DNA of 64,000 nucleotides. It comes from Bacillota bacterium (GTDB taxonomy: Bacteria > Bacillota > Clostridia > Acetivibrionales > DTU013). The position numbers were made by a program, and so were the translations under genes. The notes beneath the pieces were generated by a model that did no database searches, had not been told where the DNA came from, and saw only the letters and a list, made by a program, of their open reading frames with translations. Location: positions 62,001 to 126,000 of the forward strand of contig JAEXNT010000011.1 in assembly GCA_023439545.1 (NCBI GenBank). Direction: 5' to 3'. Below, piece after piece: positions 8,506-17,732 of this stretch (the stretch's first letter is position 1; each line of letters starts with the position of its first letter).

Positions 8506-9971
8506 TTTGCTGCCTTCTTTCCGATAGCATACATGTAAAGCTCTTCGTATTTTTTTGCAGACCTGTTCCAGGAATAATCGGTCTGCAGTGCTCTGACGAT
8601 CAGTTTGTCCCATTCCTCCGGTTTCCCGCTGTAAACCTTCAGAGCCCTGCTTACGGCGTCAAGCATTTCATCGGAGGAGAAATTGCTGAACGAAAAACCG
8701 TTTCCCCTCTCCTTATCGCTGTCATAGTCGGTAACCGTCTCGGCAAGCCCGCCGGTCGCCCTGACGATCGGGATAGTTCCATATCTCAGGCTGATTATCT
8801 GCCCGAGTCCGCAGGGTTCGAAACGCGACGGCATGAGAAACATATCGCTGCCCGCATAAATCCTCTGCGCCAATACTCCGTTGAAGCCGATATATACCGC
8901 GATCTTGCCCGGGTAGTCGCCCGCTATGCGCCTGAATTGGTCCTGGTAATAGTCGTCGCCCGTACCGAGCAGCACGAATTGGATATCCTGAGAAAGTAAT
9001 TCACCGATCCTGTCGATCAGCAGATTCAGGCCTTTCTGGCCCGATAGTCTGGATATCAGCCCGAGCATGGGCACATCACCGACAGGAAGTCCCATTTCTG
9101 CCTGTAGGGCATATTTGTTTTCCTTTTTATCTTTAAAATTGGTTGGCCCGAAATTCCTGGCAATCGATTTGTCCGTCTGCGGGTCGAATTCATCATAATT
9201 TATACCGTTCAATATTCCGAACAGGTCTTTCGAACGTTTTCCGAGCAGCCCGTCGAGACGCTCACCGTACTGCGGCGTCTGTATCTCACGCGCATATACC
9301 TCGCTGACCGTACTGATGATATCGGAATAGACCAGGCCGGTTTTCATAAAGCTGAACATCCCATAGAACTCGGCTTTTTCAGGCGTAAAGACGTCATCCC
9401 CCACATTCAGCAGCCTTACGGCGTAGCTTGAGAAATTGCCCTGGTATTCGAGATTGTGTATCGTAAAAATCGTAGCTATGGAGCTGTAAAATTCTTTGGA
9501 AGCATATTGCTCCTTAAGCAGCATGCAAACAGGACCCGAATGCCAGTCGTTGCAGTGTATGATATCGGGCTTGAAGCCTATCCTCGGGAGCATATCCAAT
9601 ACTGCCCTGCAGAAAAACGCAAAGCGGTCGGCGTCGTCGAAATGCCCGTAAATACCGTCTCTGTCGAAATACCTGTAGCTGTCCGTAAAATAGACAGTGA
9701 GTTTCCTGCTCCTCGTACCCGCCTTGTACGGAACTTCGGTCTTCCTAATAATGCAGGTCTCGCTCCAGTTGTCGAGCTGTACCGGAAAATCCGCCACATA
9801 TTCGAAATCACCTTTTATCTGGCGGTATCTGGGCATTACGGCTCTGACGTCATGCCCCAGCGCCGCCAGAGCCTTCGGCAGAGAACCCGCAACATCGGCA
9901 AGCCCGCCGGTCTTCGCAAAAGGGGACATTTCAGCAGAAACAAATAATATTTTCAGTTTCTTTTCGCTCAT
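8502..9971 (-). CDS. glgA: Glycogen synthase (GT5)
   Basis: A 489-residue ADP-glucose:glucan glucosyltransferase. The donor-binding KTGGLADV motif is at about residues 20-27, and the C-terminal domain carries EPCGLGQIISLRYG and ATGGLAETV. Length matches the bacterial family. GGAGG precedes the ATG by 7 nt. Its stop overlaps the nth start. No glgB, glgC, glgD or glgP lies nearby, so the rest of the glycogen pathway must be encoded elsewhere. Confidence 0.95.
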   Translation of the reverse strand: MSEKKLKILFVSAEMSPFAKTGGLADVAGSLPKALAALGHDVRAVMPRYRQIKGDFEYVADFPVQLDNWSETCIIRKTEVPYKAGTRSRKLTVYFTDSYRYFDRDGIYGHFDDADRFAFFCRAVLDMLPRIGFKPDIIHCNDWHSGPVCMLLKEQYASKEFYSSIATIFTIHNLEYQGNFSSYAVRLLNVGDDVFTPEKAEFYGMFSFMKTGLVYSDIISTVSEVYAREIQTPQYGERLDGLLGKRSKDLFGILNGINYDEFDPQTDKSIARNFGPTNFKDKKENKYALQAEMGLPVGDVPMLGLISRLSGQKGLNLLIDRIGELLSQDIQFVLLGTGDDYYQDQFRRIAGDYPGKIAVYIGFNGVLAQRIYAGSDMFLMPSRFEPCGLGQIISLRYGTIPIVRATGGLAETVTDYDSDKERGNGFSFSNFSSDEMLDAVSRALKVYSGKPEEWDKLIVRALQTDYSWNRSAKKYEELYMYAIGKKAAK

Positions 9972-10035
9972 TTATACCTCCGGTATGTTTGGTGGTCATA
10001 TAAAAATATTATATGCCACAAATATACCTTAATCA

Positions 10036-10100
10036 ACCGGACATAGCTTTCGTGAACCGGACCGCATAGCTGAGCGACCCGGACAGCACAGCCCGGCGAA
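10036..10100. repeat. Degenerate CCGG-rich direct repeats between purL and glgA
   Basis: Three diverged units begin at 10036 (ACCGGACATAGCT), 10056 (ACCGGACCGCATAGCT) and 10077 (ACCCGGACAGCACAGC), at periods of 20-21 bp. They lie in the spacer before glgA and encode nothing credible. Confidence 0.5.
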
Positions 10101-10140
10101 CAGGTACATGTGGTCCGCCTTGCTTGACACAATACATGGA

Positions 10141-10170
10141 AAAGGCGCCATCTGTCTCGATGACGCCTTT
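10141..10170 (-). terminator. Terminator after purL
   Basis: The AAAGGCGcCATC/GATGaCGCCTTT hairpin lies 15 bp after the purL stop and is followed on the minus strand by a short T run (CCTTTTCC). Confidence 0.75.
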
Positions 10171-10184
10171 ATACGGTAATAATC

Positions 10185-13100
10185 TTATCCGAAATACCTT
10201 ATTCCCGCTTCGAACAGCATCTGATCCTTGTTTCCCGGGACGTTGATGCAAACATTTTTGCCCTTTCTCTCAGAATGCCCCATTTTGCCCAATACTCTTC
10301 CGTCAGGACTTGTTATGCCTTCTATGGCATGCATCGAACCGTTCGGATTGTATCTGATATCATAAGAGGCGTTCCCGTCGAGGTCGACATACTGTGCGGC
10401 GATCTGCCCGTTCCCGGCGAGTTTTGCTATTGCGGCTTCGGGAGCGACGAACCTGCCTTCGCCGTGCGATACCGCAATAGTATGAATATCCCCGACCTTT
10501 ACGTTATTAAACCAGGGGGACTTATCGGAGGCTATCCTTGTACGGACCATGCACGATACGTGCCTGCCTATCGAATTGAACGTCAGTGTAGGACTTTCCG
10601 GATCTATTTCCCTTATTTCGCCGTAAGGCAGCAGCCCTAGCTTGACCAGAGCCTGGAAACCGTTGCAGATGCCGAGGATCAGCCCGTCCCGGTTAAGCAG
10701 CATATCCATGACGGCTTCTTTGATGTATGGGTTCCTGAAGACGGTCGCAATGAATTTTCCGGAGCCCTCCGGTTCGTCTCCAGCGCTGAACCCTCCCGGG
10801 AACATGATGATCTGGCTCTCGGCAATCCTCTGTCTCATAGCCTGTATTGTCTCGTTTATGCTTTCAGGCGTCAGATTATTTACGATGAACGCATCTGCCA
10901 TTCCGCCCGCATTCTCGAAAGCTTTTGCAGAATCATATTCACAGTTGGTCCCCGGGAATACAGGAATGAATACTCTCGGTTTAGCCGTCTGTATCCGGGA
11001 AATACTCCCTGCTGCAGAAGCTGTTGCATTTCGGGAGTTCGTTTCTTTATAAAAATCGTAATTTACGGCGCTGCCGCTACCTTCTTCCGTCTTTGTCGGG
11101 AAAATGGACTCGAGTGGCTTCATCCAGTTTTCCAGCATTCTGTCAAGGCTGAGCGTGGTGCTTTCCTGCCCTTTGACTATCGTAATGACAGGCATTTCTG
11201 CCGTATGGCCGACAATTCTGAACGAAAGCCCGTCAAAAAGGTTTTGTACGTCTTTGGCCGCTTTCAGTTCAAGTATGATCGAGCCGTAATCGGGAGCAAA
11301 AAGGTCCAAATCGTCCGCCTTTATCTCAACCCCGATCATGCTGCCGAAGCACATCCTGCTTACGGCTTCCGCAACACCGCCTTCACGGACGGTACCGGCG
11401 GCAAGTATTTTCCCGGCTTTTGCAAGCTGATGCACCTTAGCGTAAATTCTATCGAGCTGTTCAAAGTCGGGAAGCTCGTTCCCGTCTCTCTCCAGCTTTA
11501 GCATAACGACCTGGCTGCCGGGCTTTTTGAACTCTGAAGACAGAGTCCTGCCCGCGTCGGAAACTGCAACAGCGAAAGCAACGAGCGTCGGTGGAACATT
11601 CAGATCCTTGAAGGTGCCCGACATGCTGTCCTTACCGCCGATTGCCGCGATCTTGAGCTTCATCTGCGCGAAATATGCTCCGAGCAGAGCGCTGAAAGGT
11701 TTGCCCCATCTTGAAGGATCCTTCCCCGGCTTTTCGAAATATTCCTGCAGCGTCAGTCTGGCTGTGCTGTAATCGCCGCCCATTGCAGCTATTTTTGCAA
11801 CTGCTTCCACTATTGCGTAGATTGCCCCGTGAAACGGACTCCACTTGGCGATTGCAGGATTGAAGCCGTATGTCATGAGCGTGCAGGTGTCGGTTTCACC
11901 CTTAAGCACAGGCAGCTTTGCGGCCATACCTTCCGCAGGGCTCAGCTGGTATTTGCCTCCGAACGGCATAAGGATCGTTCCCGCGCCTATCGTACTGTCG
12001 AAACGCTCTACAAGCCCCTTCTGGCCGCACAGTTCCAGCTTCTGAAGGTCATCCAGCCATTTGGAAGCTATTTCGTTCAAATCGAAGGATTTAGTTGCAG
12101 CTGCTTCGGTTCCGGTTTTACTTGAAGCTTTACTTGAAGTTTGAGTTGAACTCGAAGCTGGAGTTGAGCTCGAAGCTGAAGCCGAAGCAACGGTTTTCGC
12201 CGTTCTGTTACTAAAGTAATTCTCCCCTTCAGCCGGTTCGTTCACTTCTATATTTATGTTTTGCTTAACACCGTTCGTATCGAGGAATTCCCTGCTCAGG
12301 TCGACAATGATCTTCCCGCGCCATGTCATCCTGAGTCTGCCCGTATCCGTCACCACTGCTGTCTGCGTCGCTTCCAGGTTCTCCTGTACGGCGGCTGCAA
12401 TGAACCTCTCCTCGTCTTCCTTTGCCACTACAACAGCCATTCTCTCCTGAGATTCAGATATTGCAAGCTCTGTTCCATCCAAGCCCTCATATTTCTTCGG
12501 CGCCTTGTCGAGATCTATGTCGAGTCCTTCCGCAAGCTCTCCTATCGCGACGGACACTCCGCCTGCGCCGAAGTCGTTGCACCTCTTGATCATCCTGCTG
12601 ACGTTCTCGTTCCTGAACAGCCTTTGAATCTTTCTTTCAGTTGGAGGATTGCCCTTCTGAACCTCAGCTCCGCAAGTGAGCAAGGATTTTTCATCATGCT
12701 CCTTGGATGAGCCTGTAGCTCCTCCGCAGCCGTCGCGTCCCGTCCTGCCGCCCAGAAGTATTATTACATCCCCAGGCTTTGGCTCCTCCCTTACCACATT
12801 CCTCTTGGGCGCAGCACCTATGACCGCGCCTATTTCCATACGCTTCGCGACATAGCCTTCATCGTAAATCTCGGCTACCTGCCCCGTAGCGAGCCCTATC
12901 TGATTTCCATACGAACTGTAGCCTGCAGCGGCTCCCGTAGTGATCTTCCTCTGCGGCAGCTTGCCCGGCAGCGTATCGGTGATCCTCGTCCTGGGATCGC
13001 CGCTTCCAGTAACTCTCATAGCCTGATAGACATAGGAGCGTCCCGAAAGCGGGTCGCGTATCGCGCCGCCGAGGCAGGTTGCGGCGCCGCCGAACGGTTC

Positions 13101-14117
13101 TATTTCAGTGGGATGGTTATGTGTCTCGTTTTTGAACATTACGAGCCAATCTTCCGGTTTGCCGTCGATATTGGCTTTCACAACGATGCTGCAGGCGTTT
13201 ATCTCATCGGAAGAATCGAGGTCTTCGAGCTTTCCGCGCTTTTTTAATTCCTTCATAGCAATAGTGGCCATATCCATCAGGCAAACGTCTTTTTCCCTGT
13301 CTCCATAGACATATTTCCTGGACTCGGCATATTGTCCGTAAACATCCTTTATCAAACCGGTATATTTACCGTCTTCAAACCTGACGTCATTTATATTGGT
13401 TAAAAAAGTCGTATGTCTGCAATGATCGGACCAGTAAGTATCTATCATCCTTATTTCGGTGATCGACGGGTCCCTGTGTTCTTTATCGCTGAAATACCGC
13501 CTGCAGAATTCCAGATCCTCCGCGGACATTGCCATGCAGAGTTCGTTCTGAAGCGAGGCTATTTCATCGGCAGTCTTTTTGCAAAAGCCTTTCATAATTG
13601 AAACTTCGCCGGGATAGTCGAGCTCGACGTCAAGTGTTTCCGGCTTGTCCATTGCGGCTTCATGGCTCTCGACGGGGTTTATGCAATATGCCTTTATCCT
13701 TCTGAATTCTTCCGCCGTTATATCACCATCGAGCACGATCAGCTTTGCAGCCTTGCAGCGCGGCCTTACCCCCAGTGTCAGGAACTGTATGCACTGTGAT
13801 GCGGAATCGGCTCTCTGGTCATATTGCCCCGGCAGGTACTCTATCGCAAAAACCTTTTCGTTTTCGGAAAGCTGTATCGTTTCTTCATATATATGGTCAA
13901 CAGGAGGTTCCGAAAAAATGACGCAACGTGAAGCACGGTATTCCTCATCCGTTATGTCCGATATGTCATACCGGTTTATGATTCTGACGCCGCTCAGGCC
14001 TTTTATGCCGAGATTGCTCTTCAGGTCCCTGAAAAGCCCCTGCGCCTCTACATCATAGCCTTTCATCTTTTCCGCAAATACGCGTCTTACCTTGTTTCTC
14101 TGATCATTGCCACTCAT
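10185..14117 (-). CDS. purL: Phosphoribosylformylglycinamidine synthase, single-chain (PurL with fused PurQ)
   Basis: A 1310-residue FGAM synthase that converts FGAR, glutamine and ATP to FGAM in purine synthesis. The N-terminal PurS-like and first AIRS-like domains carry the FKNETHNHP motif; a second AIRS-like half follows. The C-terminal glutaminase has the catalytic Cys in LGICNGFQ (about residue 1151) and downstream SHGEGRF. It looks like the long fused type of Clostridia. Two low-complexity linkers stand out: a Ser/Ala/Thr-rich tract at about 643-668 and a second before the glutaminase domain (about 1010-1048). The start is the ATG at 14117, preceded by GAGG at 8 nt; the longer frame to 14147 has no ribosome site. 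No other pur gene is adjacent. Confidence 0.96.
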   Translation of the reverse strand: MSGNDQRNKVRRVFAEKMKGYDVEAQGLFRDLKSNLGIKGLSGVRIINRYDISDITDEEYRASRCVIFSEPPVDHIYEETIQLSENEKVFAIEYLPGQYDQRADSASQCIQFLTLGVRPRCKAAKLIVLDGDITAEEFRRIKAYCINPVESHEAAMDKPETLDVELDYPGEVSIMKGFCKKTADEIASLQNELCMAMSAEDLEFCRRYFSDKEHRDPSITEIRMIDTYWSDHCRHTTFLTNINDVRFEDGKYTGLIKDVYGQYAESRKYVYGDREKDVCLMDMATIAMKELKKRGKLEDLDSSDEINACSIVVKANIDGKPEDWLVMFKNETHNHPTEIEPFGGAATCLGGAIRDPLSGRSYVYQAMRVTGSGDPRTRITDTLPGKLPQRKITTGAAAGYSSYGNQIGLATGQVAEIYDEGYVAKRMEIGAVIGAAPKRNVVREEPKPGDVIILLGGRTGRDGCGGATGSSKEHDEKSLLTCGAEVQKGNPPTERKIQRLFRNENVSRMIKRCNDFGAGGVSVAIGELAEGLDIDLDKAPKKYEGLDGTELAISESQERMAVVVAKEDEERFIAAAVQENLEATQTAVVTDTGRLRMTWRGKIIVDLSREFLDTNGVKQNINIEVNEPAEGENYFSNRTAKTVASASASSSTPASSSTQTSSKASSKTGTEAAATKSFDLNEIASKWLDDLQKLELCGQKGLVERFDSTIGAGTILMPFGGKYQLSPAEGMAAKLPVLKGETDTCTLMTYGFNPAIAKWSPFHGAIYAIVEAVAKIAAMGGDYSTARLTLQEYFEKPGKDPSRWGKPFSALLGAYFAQMKLKIAAIGGKDSMSGTFKDLNVPPTLVAFAVAVSDAGRTLSSEFKKPGSQVVMLKLERDGNELPDFEQLDRIYAKVHQLAKAGKILAAGTVREGGVAEAVSRMCFGSMIGVEIKADDLDLFAPDYGSIILELKAAKDVQNLFDGLSFRIVGHTAEMPVITIVKGQESTTLSLDRMLENWMKPLESIFPTKTEEGSGSAVNYDFYKETNSRNATASAAGSISRIQTAKPRVFIPVFPGTNCEYDSAKAFENAGGMADAFIVNNLTPESINETIQAMRQRIAESQIIMFPGGFSAGDEPEGSGKFIATVFRNPYIKEAVMDMLLNRDGLILGICNGFQALVKLGLLPYGEIREIDPESPTLTFNSIGRHVSCMVRTRIASDKSPWFNNVKVGDIHTIAVSHGEGRFVAPEAAIAKLAGNGQIAAQYVDLDGNASYDIRYNPNGSMHAIEGITSPDGRVLGKMGHSERKGKNVCINVPGNKDQMLFEAGIRYFG
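12117..12190 (-). repeat. Tandem micro-repeats encoding the Ser/Ala-rich purL linker
   Basis: On the coding strand, two near-identical 18-nt units (GCTTCGAGCTCAACT- and GCTTCGAGTTCAACT-) are followed by two 12-nt units (ACTTCAAGTAAA, GCTTCAAGTAAA). They encode the Ser-Ala-Thr-Lys linker inside PurL. Confidence 0.8.
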
Positions 14118-14168
14118 ACTGTATACCTCAAATCCGGCTCGCGCCATTTATTTCAGCTTCTTATTTAC

Positions 14169-14197
14169 ATTATACACACCATTGATTTATAATTAAA
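14169..14197 (-). promoter_or_regulatory. Candidate purL promoter
   Basis: A perfect -10 box (TATAAT on the minus strand, 14169-14174) lies 52 bp before the purL start, with a weak -35 (TTTAAT, 14192-14197) at 17 bp. The very AT-rich 14185-14225 stretch separates it from the divergent lysR-type gene. No PurR box was recognised. Confidence 0.45.
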
Positions 14198-14232
14198 ATT
14201 AATATATTTAATATATTTTATTAGGTGAGCTT

Positions 14233-15123
14233 ATGGATATCAATTTCGAACATTACAAGGTGTTTTATAACGTTGCCAAGCTGGGAAGCTTCTCCGCCGC
14301 GGCAAAGGTGCTTTTCATATCGCAGTCGGCCGTAAGCCAGTCGATAAAGACTCTCGAGGAGCAGACGGGCAGCGTACTGTTCGCGCGCGGGCCAAGATCC
14401 GTCAAGCTCACCGCGGTCGGTGAAATGCTTTTTAGCCATATAGATCAGGCGTATAACCTGATAAGGTCAGCCGAGAGCAAAATACGTGAGATGCAGGCCT
14501 TCGGCCTCGGCGAGATAAAGATAGGCGTAGGCGATACCATACTGCGCTTTCTGCTGATACCCTTCCTGCAAAAGTTTATTAAAAAATACCCCAAAATAAA
14601 GCTGCAGATAATAAACAGGACTTCCTCCGGCATCATAGAATCACTGAAAGCAGGCGCCGTGGATCTCGGAATAGTAACGCTTCCCGTTGAGGACAAGGAT
14701 GTCGAAACGCTTGAATTCCGCACCGTTGAGGATGTATTTGTCGCGTCCGGCCGTTTTATGGAGCTTAAAGACAAAACCATAGCTACTCAGGATTTATCCC
14801 GGCTCCCGTTGCTGCTCCTGCAGAAGGAAAGCCTGACACGGCGTAACCTTGACGCGTTTTTCACATCTAGAGGGCTGAACATCGTTCCCGAAATTGAGCT
14901 CGAAAGTATGGAACTGCTTATCGAATTGGCCAAAATAGGACTTGGCATTGCATATGTGCTGAAAGAGAGCGCCGCCTCACCCGTTTCCCAAGGCGAACTT
15001 TTCATAATTAAAACGGAGGACCGGATGCCCGTCAGGAAGCTGGGGTTTGCCAAGCTGAAAAACGTGCCGCTCTCCCCCGCTGCCGACCTGTTCATTTCAG
15101 AAGTCAGCAATGTACAAATATAA
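14233..15123 (+). CDS. LysR-family transcriptional regulator
   Basis: A 296-residue LysR-type regulator. An N-terminal winged HTH (residues 4-62, SFSAAAKVLFISQSAVSQSI) is followed by a linker helix and a LysR substrate-binding domain (about 90-292). AGGTGA lies about 6 nt before the ATG. It is divergent from purL and upstream of the XRE-cupin/ligase pair, which has its own promoter. LysR regulators often control a divergent gene, but nothing in the sequence shows that purL is the target. The ligand is unknown. Confidence 0.9.
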   Translation: MDINFEHYKVFYNVAKLGSFSAAAKVLFISQSAVSQSIKTLEEQTGSVLFARGPRSVKLTAVGEMLFSHIDQAYNLIRSAESKIREMQAFGLGEIKIGVGDTILRFLLIPFLQKFIKKYPKIKLQIINRTSSGIIESLKAGAVDLGIVTLPVEDKDVETLEFRTVEDVFVASGRFMELKDKTIATQDLSRLPLLLLQKESLTRRNLDAFFTSRGLNIVPEIELESMELLIELAKIGLGIAYVLKESAASPVSQGELFIIKTEDRMPVRKLGFAKLKNVPLSPAADLFISEVSNVQI

Positions 15124-15177
15124 AAACATTAATTTTTTTTACGGTTTCTTGACCAACACTGATATCCTACATCTCCC

Positions 15178-15206
15178 TTGTTTATTTCATAATATCTTTA
15201 TGTTAT
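15178..15206 (+). promoter_or_regulatory. Candidate promoter of the XRE-cupin/acyl-CoA ligase pair
   Basis: TTGTTT (15178-15183), 17 bp, TGTTAT (15201-15206), with an overlapping TATGAT. The predicted transcript would begin just before the hairpin at 15218-15254. Confidence 0.45.
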
Positions 15207-15217
15207 GATTTATCCAT

Positions 15218-15254
15218 AAACACAACTTTTGGGCATTATAAAAGGTTGTGTTTT
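15218..15254 (+). terminator. Leader hairpin before the XRE-cupin gene: attenuator, or terminator of the LysR gene
   Basis: AAACACAACTTTT pairs with AAAAGGTTGTGTTTT (one bulged G) around a 9-nt loop and ends in a T-rich tract (TTTTAATTT). It sits between the candidate promoter and the start codon at 15283, so it could terminate LysR read-through, act as an attenuator, or be a protein-bound palindrome. Confidence 0.5.
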
Positions 15255-15282
15255 AATTTATCATATTGAAAGGATGGTACAT

Positions 15283-15837
15283 ATGTCGGACCAGATCAGA
15301 CAAATCGCCGCCAGGATAAGGGATTTACGCGATATTGCAGGCCTATCCATAGAGACTGTAGCAGGCGAACTCGGCATCACTGTTGAAGAATACAGGGAAT
15401 TTGAAGGCGGAGAAGTTGACATACCCATAGGGTTCCTTTATGAGCTGGCAAACAGGTTTCACGTCGAACTGACCGCGATACTGACGGGCGAGGACCCGAA
15501 GCTTCATACCTATTGCCTCGTCAGGAAAGACAAGGGCGTGAGTGTCGACCGTAAAAATCCGTACAAGTACCAAAGCCTTGCGTACAATTTCATAAATAAA
15601 AAATCCGAGCCGTTCATGGTCACCGTAGAACCTGAAGCCGACGACATCCCCATCCACCTCAACAATCATCCCGGCCAGGAATTCAACTATGTTATGGAAG
15701 GCACGCTGATGATTTATCTCGACGGACATCAGCTCATACTGAACGAGGGAGATTCCCTCTATTTCGATTCTGGGTGCAATCACGGCATGAAGGCAGTCGG
15801 TGGTAAACGGGCAAAGTTCCTCGCAATTATTTTCTGA
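15283..15837 (+). CDS. XRE-family regulator with C-terminal cupin domain
   Basis: A 184-residue protein: an N-terminal XRE/Cro HTH (about 8-62, LSIETVAGELGITVEEYREF) and a C-terminal cupin barrel (about 110-182, HPGQEFNYVMEGTL and GDSLYFDSGCNHG). GGATGG lies about 6 nt before the ATG at 15283; the longer frame to 15229 has no ribosome site. HTH-cupin proteins sense small metabolites. The gene is followed 85 bp downstream by an acyl-CoA ligase, a pairing seen in many Clostridia, so it probably regulates that gene. The effector is unknown. Confidence 0.88.
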   Translation: MSDQIRQIAARIRDLRDIAGLSIETVAGELGITVEEYREFEGGEVDIPIGFLYELANRFHVELTAILTGEDPKLHTYCLVRKDKGVSVDRKNPYKYQSLAYNFINKKSEPFMVTVEPEADDIPIHLNNHPGQEFNYVMEGTLMIYLDGHQLILNEGDSLYFDSGCNHGMKAVGGKRAKFLAIIF

Positions 15838-15922
15838 CGCTCGAAACTATTGTGAATACAACACTTTACACAGCTTTGAAGGATATTCGTAATAACAATT
15901 TTAAAGACAGGGGTTTTTTATT

Positions 15923-17575
15923 ATGTTGGAAAAGTTTCTGAATAAGCATGATTTCAAATCGTACGACGATTTTTTTGAAAATTACAGCGTCAACACGCCC
16001 GACAATTTCAATTACGCATATGACGTGGTCGACCTGATCGCCGCTAAAACACCCGAAGCAAGAGCAATGGTCTGGTGCGACGACAAGGGCGGAGAGGCAA
16101 TCTACAATTTCGATCAGATGAAGCGTTACAGTAACAAGGCTGCAAACTTCTTCAAGGGACTCGGTATCAAAAAAGGCGACCCGGTCATGCTGATACTTAA
16201 AAGAAGGTATGAATTCTGGTTCTGCCTGCTTGGGCTCCACAAGCTGGGCGCTGTCTGCATACCCGCCACCCATCTGCTCACGAAAAAGGATATTGTCTAC
16301 AGGTGCAATGCAGCGGACATTAAAATGATCGTATCAGTTGCTGACAATGAAGTCATAAAGCATGTGGAGGAAGCCATGCCAGACTCGCCTTCGCTGAAGT
16401 TCAAGGCCATAGTCGAAGGTTCTCATAAAGGCTGGATCGATTTTGAAAGCGAACTTGAAAAAGCGTCCGACATATTTGAAAGACCCACCGGAGGCGACGA
16501 TACCAAGAACGGCGATATGATGCTGCTGTACTTCACATCAGGTACGACCGGAATGCCAAAAATGGTGCAGCACAATTTCACCTACCCGCTCGGCCACATA
16601 CTGACAGCAAAATACTGGCAGAACGTACTGGATGGCGGCCTTCACCTCACCGTCGCCGATACAGGCTGGGCCAAGGCGATGTGGGGCAAGATTTACGGGC
16701 AATGGATCGGCGGTTCGGCAATATTCGTCTATGATTATGATAAATTCGTTCCGAAGGAATTGCTCGACGTCATAGTTAAGCACAAGGTAACATCCTTTTG
16801 CGCGCCGCCTACGATATACAGGTTCTTCATCAAGGAAGACCTGTCCAAATTTGACTTAAGCAGTCTCAAGCACTGCTCGATCGCCGGCGAACCACTGAAT
16901 CCGGAGGTCTACAACCAGTTTCTCAAGGCAACCGGCATGAAGCTTATGGAAGGCTATGGGCAGACAGAGCTCACAATAACGCTCGCCACCTTCCCCTGGA
17001 TGGAACCGAAGCCCGGCTCCATGGGCAAGCCTGCTCCGGGTTACGACATCGATCTCCTCGATGAAAACGGCAACTCCTGCGATGTCGGAGAAGAGGGTCA
17101 AATCGTTATCCATACCGACAAGCACAAGCCATATGGCATGTTTGACGGCTACTACAGGGATCCTGACCTCACGCACAAGGTCTGGCACGATGATATCTAC
17201 TACACGGGCGACATGGCCTGGAAGGACGAGGATGGTTATTTCTGGTTCGTAGGCAGGGCTGACGACCTGATCAAAAGCTCAGGCTACAGGATCGGACCCT
17301 TCGAAGTCGAAAGCGCCCTACTGGAGCACCCCGCAGTACTGGAATGCGCGATCACAGCCGTTCCGGATCCCGACAGGGGCCAGATAGTCAAAGCTACTGT
17401 AGTGCTGGCAAAGAATTATGTCGCAAGCGACAATCTGGTAAAGGAACTTCAGGACCACGTGAAAAAGGTCACCGCGCCTTATAAATACCCGAGGCTGATC
17501 GAGTTCGTAAGCGAGCTTCCCAAGACTATCAGCGGCAAGATCAGAAGGGTCGAGATCCGCGAACACGACGAATAA
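15923..17575 (+). CDS. AMP-forming acyl-CoA synthetase
   Basis: A 550-residue ANL-superfamily ligase. It has the P-loop FTSGTTGMPK, the adenylate motif GYGQTEL, the hinge region YTGDMAWKDEDGYFWFVGRA and the C-terminal catalytic lysine in PKTISGKIRR. It activates a carboxylic acid to the acyl-adenylate and then to acyl-CoA; overall it resembles the acetyl/medium-chain (ACS/ACSM) branch. Chain length cannot be read from the sequence. It lies downstream of the XRE-cupin regulator and is followed by a terminator. Confidence 0.9.
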   Translation: MLEKFLNKHDFKSYDDFFENYSVNTPDNFNYAYDVVDLIAAKTPEARAMVWCDDKGGEAIYNFDQMKRYSNKAANFFKGLGIKKGDPVMLILKRRYEFWFCLLGLHKLGAVCIPATHLLTKKDIVYRCNAADIKMIVSVADNEVIKHVEEAMPDSPSLKFKAIVEGSHKGWIDFESELEKASDIFERPTGGDDTKNGDMMLLYFTSGTTGMPKMVQHNFTYPLGHILTAKYWQNVLDGGLHLTVADTGWAKAMWGKIYGQWIGGSAIFVYDYDKFVPKELLDVIVKHKVTSFCAPPTIYRFFIKEDLSKFDLSSLKHCSIAGEPLNPEVYNQFLKATGMKLMEGYGQTELTITLATFPWMEPKPGSMGKPAPGYDIDLLDENGNSCDVGEEGQIVIHTDKHKPYGMFDGYYRDPDLTHKVWHDDIYYTGDMAWKDEDGYFWFVGRADDLIKSSGYRIGPFEVESALLEHPAVLECAITAVPDPDRGQIVKATVVLAKNYVASDNLVKELQDHVKKVTAPYKYPRLIEFVSELPKTISGKIRRVEIREHDE

Positions 17576-17586
17576 AGCTAATTTTC

Positions 17587-17623
17587 AAAAGAGCAGATGT
17601 CTGTAAAAGACAACTGCTCTTTT
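17587..17623 (+). terminator. Terminator after the acyl-CoA synthetase gene
   Basis: A perfect 10-bp stem, AAAAGAGCAG/CTGCTCTTTT, ending in a T run, begins 12 bp after the stop. Confidence 0.85.
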
Positions 17624-17732
17624 ATATTCCATCTTCATATTCTATCTACATAACTGGCAAATCCGGCCCGGGTTCTGGGAGTATCAGCCTTCTGAAGTGC
17701 CGGTTTTTTAAGTAACCGGCTTCCAAAAGCGC

